This document shows, piece after piece, positions 1 through 5,784 of a stretch of 6,326 nucleotides of DNA (the first letter of the stretch is position 1; each line of letters starts with the position of its first letter). Under the pieces are notes generated by a model, which was given only the letters and a program-made list of their open reading frames with translations, was not told where the DNA came from and searched no databases. Both the position numbers and the translations under genes were made by a program. Source of the stretch: an uncultured Haemophilus sp. (GTDB lineage: Bacteria; Pseudomonadota; Gammaproteobacteria; Enterobacterales; Pasteurellaceae); NCBI RefSeq assembly GCF_937976265.1, contig NZ_CALJRX010000226.1, positions 1-6,326 of the forward strand. The letters are read 5' to 3'.

Positions 1-1355
1 CTAGCCAATTCAATTCGTGGAAAGCGACTGAAAAAGGCGACAAAATCATCTATGCCAATGAGAAAAATCCACGTCAAATCGTGTTATGGGGAGGTTATGC
101 TTTCGCGAAAGAATATAACGCACCTCGTGGTCACATTTATGCGATCAAAGACGTACGCGATATTTTACGTACCGGTGCGCCAAAAACCGCTAATGATGGT
201 CCTCAACCAATGGCGTGCTGGACATGTAAAGGTCCCGATGTTCCACGTTTAATCGCAGAATGGGGCGAAGATGGGTACTTTAGTGGTAAATGGGCGAGAG
301 GCGGTGCCGAAGTCGTTAACTCTATCGGTTGTGCCGACTGTCACGATACGACATCAAAAGACTTTGCTGAAGGCAAACCTGCATTACGTATTGCTCGTCC
401 ACACGTTCTTCGTGCATTGGATCACTTAAATAATGCACTTCAAGCAAAAGCAAAAGCTGAAGGTAAAGAACAACCTAACTTAAGCTTTAACACAGCAGAT
501 CGCACTGAAAAACGTGCTGAAATCTGTGCTAACTGTCACGTTGAATACTACTTCGCGGGCGACTTAAAACAAGTAACCTTCCCGTGGAACAACGGTCAAA
601 CTGTTGATGACATCGAAAAATACTACGATGACATCGGTTTCAGTGACTGGACTCACTCTCTTTCTAAAGCACCAATGTTAAAAGCGCAACACCCTGACTT
701 TGAAATTTGGTCTTTAGGTATGCACGGTAAAAACGGTGTAACTTGTATCGACTGTCACATGCCTAAAGTTCAAGGTGCAGATGGTAAAGTTTACACTGAC
801 CACCAAATCCAAAACCCATTCGATGCATTTAATAGCACTTGTGCAAACTGTCACGATCAAAGCAAAGAAAAACTTCAAGACATCGTCGCTTCACGTAAAA
901 AAGAAGTGAAAGATGTAATGGGTCGTTTAGAAGATCAAGTTGTTCGTGCTCACTTTGAAGCGAAAGCGGCATGGGATGCAGGTGCAACTAAAGAAGAAAT
1001 GGAACCTGCTTTAATGGATATCCGTCACGCTCAATGGCGTTGGGACTACACCGCAGCAAGCCACGGTGGTCACATGCACGCACCTGATGTAATGCTTCGC
1101 GTATTAGGTTCTGGTTTAGACAAAGCAGCAGATGCACGCGCTAAACTTGCAGCAATCTTAACTAAACACGGCGTGAAAACTCCAGTTGAAGTACCAGATA
1201 TTTCTACAGCTGATAAAGCATGGAAAGTAATGGGTATCGATATCGAGAAAGAACGTCAAGCGAAAAAAGAATTCTTAGAAACTGTTGTACCTCAATGGAT
1301 CAAAGAAGCGAAAGCCAATGGCAAATTAGCTGAAGATACCGCAACAAAACAATAA
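1..1355 (+). CDS. nrfA: Cytochrome c nitrite reductase NrfA, pentaheme catalytic subunit (5' end missing)
   Basis: NrfA reduces nitrite to ammonium with six electrons in the periplasm. The frame is open from base 3, so the start lies outside the window; 450 codons are visible. By comparison with recalled E. coli NrfA, about 50 N-terminal residues including the signal peptide are missing. All five heme sites are present: CWTCK (216-230), the active-site heme with lysine as axial ligand, then CADCH (330-344), CANCH (525-539), CIDCH (744-758) and CANCH (840-854). The catalytic Arg of RTGAP (168-170), the Tyr of HVEYYF just after the third site, and the His of KAQHP (690-692) match E. coli Arg106, Tyr216 and His264. 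The Glu and Tyr of HVEYY and the Lys and Gln of KAQH are the calcium ligands in the family. The distal motif HGGHMHAP is also kept. The stretch between hemes 2 and 3 is longer than in E. coli. The gene ends in TAA, 72 bases before nrfB. The promoter is outside the window. Confidence 0.97.
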   Translation, partial: SQFNSWKATEKGDKIIYANEKNPRQIVLWGGYAFAKEYNAPRGHIYAIKDVRDILRTGAPKTANDGPQPMACWTCKGPDVPRLIAEWGEDGYFSGKWARGGAEVVNSIGCADCHDTTSKDFAEGKPALRIARPHVLRALDHLNNALQAKAKAEGKEQPNLSFNTADRTEKRAEICANCHVEYYFAGDLKQVTFPWNNGQTVDDIEKYYDDIGFSDWTHSLSKAPMLKAQHPDFEIWSLGMHGKNGVTCIDCHMPKVQGADGKVYTDHQIQNPFDAFNSTCANCHDQSKEKLQDIVASRKKEVKDVMGRLEDQVVRAHFEAKAAWDAGATKEEMEPALMDIRHAQWRWDYTAASHGGHMHAPDVMLRVLGSGLDKAADARAKLAAILTKHGVKTPVEVPDISTADKAWKVMGIDIEKERQAKKEFLETVVPQWIKEAKANGKLAEDTATKQ

Positions 1356-1362
1356 AAAAAGA

Positions 1363-1371
1363 ACCGCACTT
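1363..1371 (-). repeat. DNA uptake signal sequence (Hin type)
   Basis: This is an exact reverse complement of AAGTGCGGT. On the minus strand it is followed by a T-rich tract, as in the extended uptake consensus. It forms the left arm of the nrfA-nrfB hairpin. The motif promotes uptake of same-species DNA during natural transformation in this clade. Confidence 0.9.
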
Positions 1372-1387
1372 TGTAACTGAAGTGTCG

Positions 1388-1396
1388 AAGTGCGGT
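1388..1396 (+). repeat. DNA uptake signal sequence (Hin type)
   Basis: Exact AAGTGCGGT, followed by CATTTTTA and, one helical turn further on, a second AT-rich stretch. This fits the extended Haemophilus consensus. It is the right arm of the nrfA-nrfB hairpin. Confidence 0.9.
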
Positions 1397-1427
1397 CATT
1401 TTTAACCCTATATTTGAGGTAATCAGA

Positions 1428-2093
1428 ATGAATTTAACTTCTTTAATCAGCAAATCGGCAAAATCCCTTGCATTGCTTGCAATGCTTGCGGCACTGCCAA
1501 TGGCTGCTAGTGCGGAAGAGATGGCAAAAACACCTGCCTCTCAACTCACTTATGAGCCACAATTGGATAACCAACGTGATCCAAACCAATATTGTGCGAA
1601 ATGTCACAAATTTGACCGAGTTGATAAAAACCAAACTTTAGATCAATCTGGTGGTGAATTACACTTTGGTAAATTCCACGGCGCACACTTAAATCACAAA
1701 AACCCTAACACAGGTAAACCGATTAACTGTGTAGACTGTCACGGTAATATTTCGGAAGATCACCGTCGTGGAGCAAAAGATGTGATGCGTTTTGATGGCG
1801 ATATCTTTGGTGATGAAAAACCGATGTATACCGCGCAAGAACAAAACCAAGTTTGTTTTGCTTGTCACCAACCGGCAAAACTTCGTGAAAAATTTTGGGC
1901 GCACGATGTTCACGCAATGAAATTGCCTTGTGCAAGCTGCCACACATTACACCCGAAAAATGATGCGATGAAAGGTATTCAACCGAAAAATCGTGTGAGA
2001 CTTTGTGTAGATTGCCACGGCGAACAACAAAAACGCAAAGCGGCAAAAGACGCACAATCACAAACGCAATCAACCGAACAAAAGGATAAATAA
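1428..2093 (+). CDS. nrfB: Pentaheme c-type cytochrome NrfB, electron donor to NrfA
   Basis: NrfB is the soluble periplasmic cytochrome that carries electrons from the NrfCD quinol dehydrogenase to NrfA. The 221-residue product starts with a Sec signal peptide: Lys9 and Lys12, a hydrophobic core at about residues 13-23, and likely cleavage after ASA at residue 29. Five CxxCH heme sites follow: CAKCH 56-60, CVDCH 101-105, CACH-type CFACH 143-147, CASCH 168-172 and CVDCH 193-197. Further histidines (79, 84, 87, 90, 112, 159, 162, 175) could give the bis-His ligation known for NrfB. The segments KDVMRF, FWAHDVH and CASCHTLHP are typical of NrfB. It is longer than recalled E. coli NrfB (about 188 residues), with extra residues after heme 1, a GDIFGDE insertion before heme 3 and a Lys/Gln-rich tail from about residue 199. 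A GAGGT ribosome site at 1416-1420 lies 7 bases before the ATG. Its stop overlaps the nrfC start (TAATG). Confidence 0.96.
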   Translation: MNLTSLISKSAKSLALLAMLAALPMAASAEEMAKTPASQLTYEPQLDNQRDPNQYCAKCHKFDRVDKNQTLDQSGGELHFGKFHGAHLNHKNPNTGKPINCVDCHGNISEDHRRGAKDVMRFDGDIFGDEKPMYTAQEQNQVCFACHQPAKLREKFWAHDVHAMKLPCASCHTLHPKNDAMKGIQPKNRVRLCVDCHGEQQKRKAAKDAQSQTQSTEQKDK

Positions 2094-2770
2094 TGACAGC
2101 TTGTTCACGCCGAAACTTTGTTTCCGGCATGGGGGCATTAATCCTTATGACGGGGACATCAGTTACCTCTTTAGCGAAAGAGGAAAAGGCGGATAAACCG
2201 AAACGCTATGCAATGGTACACGACGAAACAGCTTGTATCGGCTGTACCGCTTGTATGGATGCTTGTCGTGAAACAAACCACGTTCCTGAAGGCGTTTCAC
2301 GTTTGGAAATTCTCCGTAGTGGACCTTACGGTGAATTCCCAAATCAAGAATACGAGTTTTTCCGTCAATCTTGCCAACATTGTACAAACGCCCCTTGTGT
2401 GGCTGTTTGTCCAACCGGTGCATCATTTATTGATCCTGAAACAGGTATCGTTGATGTGCATAAAGATCTTTGTGTAGGTTGCCAATACTGTGTTGCAGTT
2501 TGTCCTTACCGCGTACGTTTCATTCACCCAGTACACCGTACTGCGGATAAATGTAACTTCTGTCGCGATACAAACTTAGCAGCTGGCAAACAACCTGCTT
2601 GTGTAGAAGCTTGTCCAACCAAAGCATTAACCTTTGGCGATATGAATGATCCAAGCAGTGCAGTTTCCCGCAAAGTGAAAGAAAATCTGGTCTATCGTAC
2701 TAAAGTGGAATTAGGTACTCAACCAAATCTTTACCATATTCCATTCCAACGTGGGGAGCCAAGAAGATGA
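2093..2770 (+). CDS. nrfC: Periplasmic 4x[4Fe-4S] ferredoxin-type protein NrfC with Tat signal
   Basis: NrfC is the iron-sulfur subunit that takes electrons from membrane NrfD and hands them to NrfB. The 225-residue product begins with a twin-arginine signal: SRRNFV at residues 5-10, a hydrophobic stretch at about 12-25, and likely cleavage after SLA at residue 28. It is therefore probably exported folded with its clusters. Sixteen cysteines lie in four groups: 48, 51, 54, 58; 94, 97, 102, 106; 127, 130, 133, 137; and 154, 157, 170, 174. As is usual for this family (relatives of PsrB, DmsB and HybA), ligands are probably shared between groups. The length is close to recalled E. coli NrfC (about 223 residues). 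The ATG shares one base with the nrfB stop. AAAGGA at 2081-2086 is the ribosome site, 6 bases before the start, so translation is probably coupled to nrfB. The stop overlaps nrfD by four bases (ATGA). Confidence 0.96.
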   Translation: MTACSRRNFVSGMGALILMTGTSVTSLAKEEKADKPKRYAMVHDETACIGCTACMDACRETNHVPEGVSRLEILRSGPYGEFPNQEYEFFRQSCQHCTNAPCVAVCPTGASFIDPETGIVDVHKDLCVGCQYCVAVCPYRVRFIHPVHRTADKCNFCRDTNLAAGKQPACVEACPTKALTFGDMNDPSSAVSRKVKENLVYRTKVELGTQPNLYHIPFQRGEPRR

Positions 2771-3732
2771 CATTAGATTATCCTGTTCCGTTTCACACAC
2801 CTAATTTGGTGTGGGATTCAACAATCGCTATCTATTTGTTCTTACTTGGTATTTCTTCCGGTGCGGTACAATTAGCGATTGCTTATAAACGTAGTCATAA
2901 GTTAGAAAATCCTAGCAAAAACTGGATTATCCGAGCAGCAGCCTTTTTAGGTTCTGTGCCAACATTAATCGGTTTAACCCTGTTAATTTTCCACTTGGCA
3001 CGTCCTTGGACATTCTGGAAATTGATGTTTAACTATCAATTCAACTCCGTAATGTCTATGGGGGTAATGTTATTCCAAGTTTATATGCTGTTCTTGGTAT
3101 GTTGGTGTGCGGTTATCTTCAAAGAAGATATCATGGCGTTCATTCAACGTTTTATGCCAAAACTTGGTTTCGTCGGTAAAATTATCAATGTATTAGAACG
3201 TTTAACTGGTCCTGTAGAGGTTATTCTCTTCATCTTAGCTGCTGTGCTAGGGGCTTATACCGGTTTCTTACTTTCAGCATTGATCAGTTACCCAATGTTA
3301 AATAACCCTGTTCTACCAGCGTTATTCTTGGCTTCAGGTACCTCTTCAGGTATCGCTGCAACCTTCTTATTTATCCTTATCGCAGGTAAATTAAAAGGTG
3401 ATAGCCATGAATCTCACTTCATTCATAAATTTGAAGTGCCAATTATGGTAACTGAGCTAGGTCTGATCATCTGCTTCTTCGTCGGATTATATTTCGGTGG
3501 CGGACAAAAAGTAGTAGCTCTTGAGAATGCGCTCTCCGGTTTCTGGGGCTCGGTATTCTGGATCGGGGTCATGCTTATCGGTATCATCATTCCATTGTTT
3601 GCCAACTTGGCAGCCAAAGCGGAATTAAAATACAATCGAAACTTTATTATTATCGTTTCAATCTGTGACCTTATCGGTGTATTGTGCTTACGTTACTTCA
3701 TCTTGTATGCAGGACAACTTACCGTTGCGTAA
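2767..3732 (+). CDS. nrfD: Menaquinol dehydrogenase membrane subunit NrfD (NrfD/PsrC family)
   Basis: NrfD is the integral membrane subunit that oxidises menaquinol and passes electrons to NrfC. The 321-residue product has eight hydrophobic segments at about residues 17-40, 53-76, 93-118, 150-174, 182-207, 223-245, 257-281 and 291-316. This is the eight-helix layout of the NrfD/PsrC family. The N-terminal PVPFHTPNLVWD, the HLARPWTFWKL loop after helix 2 and the ASGTSSGIAATF segment in helix 5 are recognisable family regions. No heme or cluster motif is present, as expected. The ATG overlaps the nrfC stop (ATGA, 2767-2770), and GGGGAG at 2753-2758 is a strong ribosome site 8 bases upstream, so nrfC and nrfD are translationally coupled. 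A hairpin terminator follows 21 bases after the stop, closing the structural module. Confidence 0.95.
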   Translation: MTLDYPVPFHTPNLVWDSTIAIYLFLLGISSGAVQLAIAYKRSHKLENPSKNWIIRAAAFLGSVPTLIGLTLLIFHLARPWTFWKLMFNYQFNSVMSMGVMLFQVYMLFLVCWCAVIFKEDIMAFIQRFMPKLGFVGKIINVLERLTGPVEVILFILAAVLGAYTGFLLSALISYPMLNNPVLPALFLASGTSSGIAATFLFILIAGKLKGDSHESHFIHKFEVPIMVTELGLIICFFVGLYFGGGQKVVALENALSGFWGSVFWIGVMLIGIIIPLFANLAAKAELKYNRNFIIIVSICDLIGVLCLRYFILYAGQLTVA

Positions 3733-3753
3733 GGATAAACTTCTTATTTAATC

Positions 3754-3778
3754 AAAAGGCGTATACAATACGCCTTTT
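3754..3778 (+). terminator. Rho-independent terminator after nrfD
   Basis: AAAAGGCGTA (3754-3763) pairs perfectly with TACGCCTTTT (3769-3778) around a 5-base loop, giving a 10-bp stem. The stem ends in four T and continues into GTTTATTT. It begins 21 bases after the nrfD stop codon. Its left arm starts with four A, so it could also stop transcripts arriving from the other side. It separates the nrfABCD structural genes from the nrfE assembly module. Confidence 0.85.
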
Positions 3779-3795
3779 GTTTATTTAGAAGACTA

Positions 3796-3804
3796 AAGTG
3801 CGGT
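3796..3804 (+). repeat. DNA uptake signal sequence (Hin type)
   Basis: Exact AAGTGCGGT, preceded by an extra A. It is followed by TAATTTTA and, after a six-base gap, by TTTTT, a good match to the extended Haemophilus uptake consensus. It is a single copy in the nrfD-nrfE gap with no inverted partner, so it is not a terminator. Confidence 0.9.
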
Positions 3805-3824
3805 TAATTTTACGTATGTTTTTC

Positions 3825-3868
3825 ATGCTTAAAATCAACCTTATTTTATCAAATACAACCTTTAATAC
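3825..3868 (+). promoter_or_regulatory. Possible FNR-regulated promoter for nrfE (weak)
   Basis: ATGCT-TAAA-ATCAA at 3825-3838 matches the FNR consensus TTGAT-N4-ATCAA at 8 of 10 positions, with a perfect right half. TTTAAT at 3861-3866 is a 5 of 6 match to a -10 box. If it is used, transcription would start near 3873 and the FNR-like site would centre at -41.5, the usual activating position. The difficulty is that this start leaves a 5' leader of only about 7 bases before the nrfE ATG. AT-rich intergenic DNA can give such matches by chance. Transcription of nrfE by read-through past the nrfD terminator is the main alternative. Confidence 0.3.
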
Positions 3869-3879
3869 TGAAGAATACT

Positions 3880-5784
3880 ATGCTCCCCGAATTCGGATTT
3901 CTATCACTACTCTTCGCTACTACCGCAGCACTCTTACTTTCTATCGTGCCGCAAATTGGTATTTGGCGAAATAAACCCTCTCTCACCAACACAGCTTGGG
4001 GATTAAGTTATTGCTTCGGTATTTTTACGAGCATTTCAATCGGTATTCTTGCCTACTCTTTTGCAACAGATGACTTCACTTTGGAATATGTGGCAGCGCA
4101 CTCCAATTCTCAACTACCAACATTTTTCAAAGTTGCCGCCACCTGGGGTGGACATGAAGGCTCCATTTTATTTTGGCTTTTCACATTAAGTCTTTGGTTA
4201 GTCGCTTTTGCCTTTTTCTCTCGCAAAAATGACCGCACTTTTTCTGCTCAAACTCTGTCTTTACTCGGCTTAATTTGTCTTGGATTTGCTATTTTTATTT
4301 TGTTCTACTCCAACCCATTTGGACGTGCTTTTCCTGCCCCTGCGGAAGGGCGAGATCTCAATCCAATGCTGCAAGATATTGGCTTAATTTTCCATCCACC
4401 ACTGTTATATGTGGGTTATGTGGGCTTTGCCGTTAACTTTGCTATGTCAATTTCAGCCTTGATCTTTAATCGTTCTGCACAAGCAATCGCGCGTGCGATG
4501 CGAGCCTGGGTGCTCGTTTCTTGGTTATTCTTAACGTTAGGGATCGTGCTCGGTGCATGGTGGGCATATTATGAATTAGGCTGGGGCGGCTGGTGGTTCT
4601 GGGACCCAGTAGAAAACGCCTCTCTTATGCCGTGGTTATTGGGCCTTGCGCTTTTACACAGCTTGATGGTGACTGAAAAACAAGGCATGTTTAGCTATTG
4701 GACAACACTCTTTTCCCTACTCGCTTTTGCATTCAGTGTATTAGGTACATTTATCGTCCGTTCGGGCGCTTTAACCTCCGTTCACGCTTTTGCCTTGGAT
4801 AGTTCTCGCGGTTATGTGTTATTACTCATTTTCTTCTTACTCACTGTTGGTTCACTGAGCTTATTTGCCCTACGCACAAATACCAACGAAAGTGCGGTCA
4901 AATTCCCGCTCATTTCTAAAACAGGGGCAATTTTAGGCTTAAACATCGTATTGACCGTCGCCACCGTCAGTACCTTCTTAGGCACTTTCTATCCGATGCT
5001 TTTCCAAGCCATGAGTTGGGGAAGTATTTCCGTGGGCGCGCCTTACTTTAATAGCATTTTCTTACCATTGCTCACTTTAGTGCTTTTTGCCATGGCGGCG
5101 ACACTTTGCTTAAGCTGGTTTAAAGCCGATAAAAAACGCTTTTTCAAACGCTTGTTATTACTTCTTCCTGCTGCAGTGATAGCTTATGGCATGATTTGGA
5201 ACGCACTGCAAAATGACAGTGCGTTACGTTTCCATTTCTTCGCTTATGTATTACTCACCCTTGCTATTTGGGTATTATTCGTTACCTTATGGCAAAATTG
5301 GGCAAAAGTAAGACTTGCCTATTTCGGGATGATTCTCGCACACTGTGGCGTGGCGATTGCCACAATGGGCGCTGTGATGAGTAGTTACTTTGGCAGTGAG
5401 TTAGGTGTTAGACTTGCGCCACAACAAAGCCAACAATTAGGTCAATTTGAATTCCACTACGATCGTTTTTCCAATGAAATTGGACCAAACTTTACCGCCG
5501 AAGTCGCTTTCTTTAGCGTGTCAGAACAAGGCAAACCTTACGCTGAAATTGTACCGGAACGCCGTTATTATGATGTTCGCACCATGACCATGAGTGAAGT
5601 GGGCTTAGATGCTGGTTTTTGGGGCGATTTATATATTGTGATGGGTGATAACTTAGGCAAAGGCGAGTTCACATTCCGCTTACATTACAAACCGCTTATT
5701 CGCTGGTTATGGCTCGGGGGCATTTTAATGGCACTTGGCGCATTATGTTCAGCCATCAATTTGAAGAGAAAACGTGATGAATAA
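3880..5784 (+). CDS. nrfE: CcmF-type heme lyase subunit NrfE
   Basis: This is a polytopic inner-membrane protein of the CcmF/NrfE/CcmC heme-handling family, which ligates heme to apocytochrome c in the periplasm. The 634-residue product has the tryptophan-rich WWD motif at about 235-246 (WGGWWFWDPVEN) and the family region GRDLNPMLQDIGLIFHPPLLY at about 157-177. Four conserved histidines are present: 172, 260, 302 and 488, matching E. coli CcmF 173, 261, 303 and 491. Most of the chain up to about residue 500 is membrane segments. Residues 505-600 form a soluble periplasmic domain, followed by a last helix at 607-627 and a basic tail. The length is nearer to E. coli CcmF (about 647) than to E. 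coli NrfE (about 552). The name nrfE rests on its place beside nrfABCD; it could also be called ccmF. The ribosome site is weak (GAAGA, 3870-3874). No other in-frame ATG lies nearby, and MLPEFG resembles the CcmF start. The end overlaps the thioredoxin gene by 8 bases. Confidence 0.92.
   Translation: MLPEFGFLSLLFATTAALLLSIVPQIGIWRNKPSLTNTAWGLSYCFGIFTSISIGILAYSFATDDFTLEYVAAHSNSQLPTFFKVAATWGGHEGSILFWLFTLSLWLVAFAFFSRKNDRTFSAQTLSLLGLICLGFAIFILFYSNPFGRAFPAPAEGRDLNPMLQDIGLIFHPPLLYVGYVGFAVNFAMSISALIFNRSAQAIARAMRAWVLVSWLFLTLGIVLGAWWAYYELGWGGWWFWDPVENASLMPWLLGLALLHSLMVTEKQGMFSYWTTLFSLLAFAFSVLGTFIVRSGALTSVHAFALDSSRGYVLLLIFFLLTVGSLSLFALRTNTNESAVKFPLISKTGAILGLNIVLTVATVSTFLGTFYPMLFQAMSWGSISVGAPYFNSIFLPLLTLVLFAMAATLCLSWFKADKKRFFKRLLLLLPAAVIAYGMIWNALQNDSALRFHFFAYVLLTLAIWVLFVTLWQNWAKVRLAYFGMILAHCGVAIATMGAVMSSYFGSELGVRLAPQQSQQLGQFEFHYDRFSNEIGPNFTAEVAFFSVSEQGKPYAEIVPERRYYDVRTMTMSEVGLDAGFWGDLYIVMGDNLGKGEFTFRLHYKPLIRWLWLGGILMALGALCSAINLKRKRDE
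4232..4240 (-). repeat. DNA uptake signal sequence (Hin type) inside nrfE
   Basis: Exact reverse complement of AAGTGCGGT within the coding sequence, where it encodes part of NDRTF (residues 117-121). On the minus strand it is followed by CATTTTTG and a further A-rich tract, a good extended match. It lies in the loop after a membrane segment, where sequence constraint is probably low. Confidence 0.9.
4890..4898 (+). repeat. DNA uptake signal sequence (Hin type) inside nrfE
   Basis: Exact core AAGTGCGGT within codons for ESAVK (residues 337-341 of NrfE), in a hydrophilic loop between membrane segments. Its downstream flank (CAAATTCCCG) fits the extended AT-rich consensus poorly, so uptake activity may be lower than for the other copies. 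Confidence 0.85.
5200..5225. repeat. Perfect 9-bp inverted repeat inside nrfE
   Basis: AACGCACTG (5200-5208) is the exact reverse complement of CAGTGCGTT (5217-5225), with an 8-base loop. It spans codons for residues 440-449 of NrfE. No T-run follows, so it does not look like a terminator. Each arm differs from the uptake signal at two of nine positions. Its role, if any, is unknown. Confidence 0.6.

Larger units (their letters stand above)
1363..1396 (+). terminator. Hairpin made of two inverted uptake signals, likely terminator or attenuator between nrfA and nrfB
   Basis: ACCGCACTT (1363-1371) and AAGTGCGGT (1388-1396) are perfect 9-base complements separated by 16 bases. A run of five T follows at 1399-1403, and an A-run precedes the left arm, so the element could work in both directions. 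Inverted uptake-signal pairs acting as rho-independent terminators are well known in Haemophilus. Its place inside an nrfABCD cluster suggests partial termination, giving more nrfA than nrfBCD transcript; that effect is inferred. The 16-base loop is long, so termination may be incomplete. Confidence 0.75.

Noticed and set aside
52..252. Short plus-strand open frame at the left edge
   Set aside because: It is out of frame with nrfA, whose CWTCK motif and flanking family sequence cover the same bases.
1414..1426. TTGAG-GTA-ATCAG before nrfB as an FNR site
   Set aside because: The half-sites are 3 bases apart instead of 4, both are imperfect, and they coincide with the ribosome site and spacer of nrfB.
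1470..1485. 6-bp hairpin GCATTG/CAATGC in the nrfB signal-peptide codons
   Set aside because: It is short and explained by repeated Ala-Leu codons (direct repeat GCTTGC); no T-run or other signal accompanies it.
1443..2130. Open frames on the minus strand at 1443-1634, 1689-1943 and 1723-2130
   Set aside because: They lie opposite nrfB, whose five heme motifs prove the + strand is coding. The predicted peptides show no recognisable domain and lack ribosome sites.
2163..2477. Open frames at 2163-2426 (minus) and 2208-2477 (plus, other frame)
   Set aside because: Both overlap the four cysteine clusters of nrfC and look like shadows of its codon pattern.
3423..3635. Minus-strand open frame opposite nrfD
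   Set aside because: It is fully inside the membrane-helix region of nrfD and has no domain or ribosome site.
5344..5364. 6-bp inverted repeat TGTGGC/GCCACA in nrfE
   Set aside because: The stem is short for its length of loop and sits in ordinary coding sequence; it is likely by chance.
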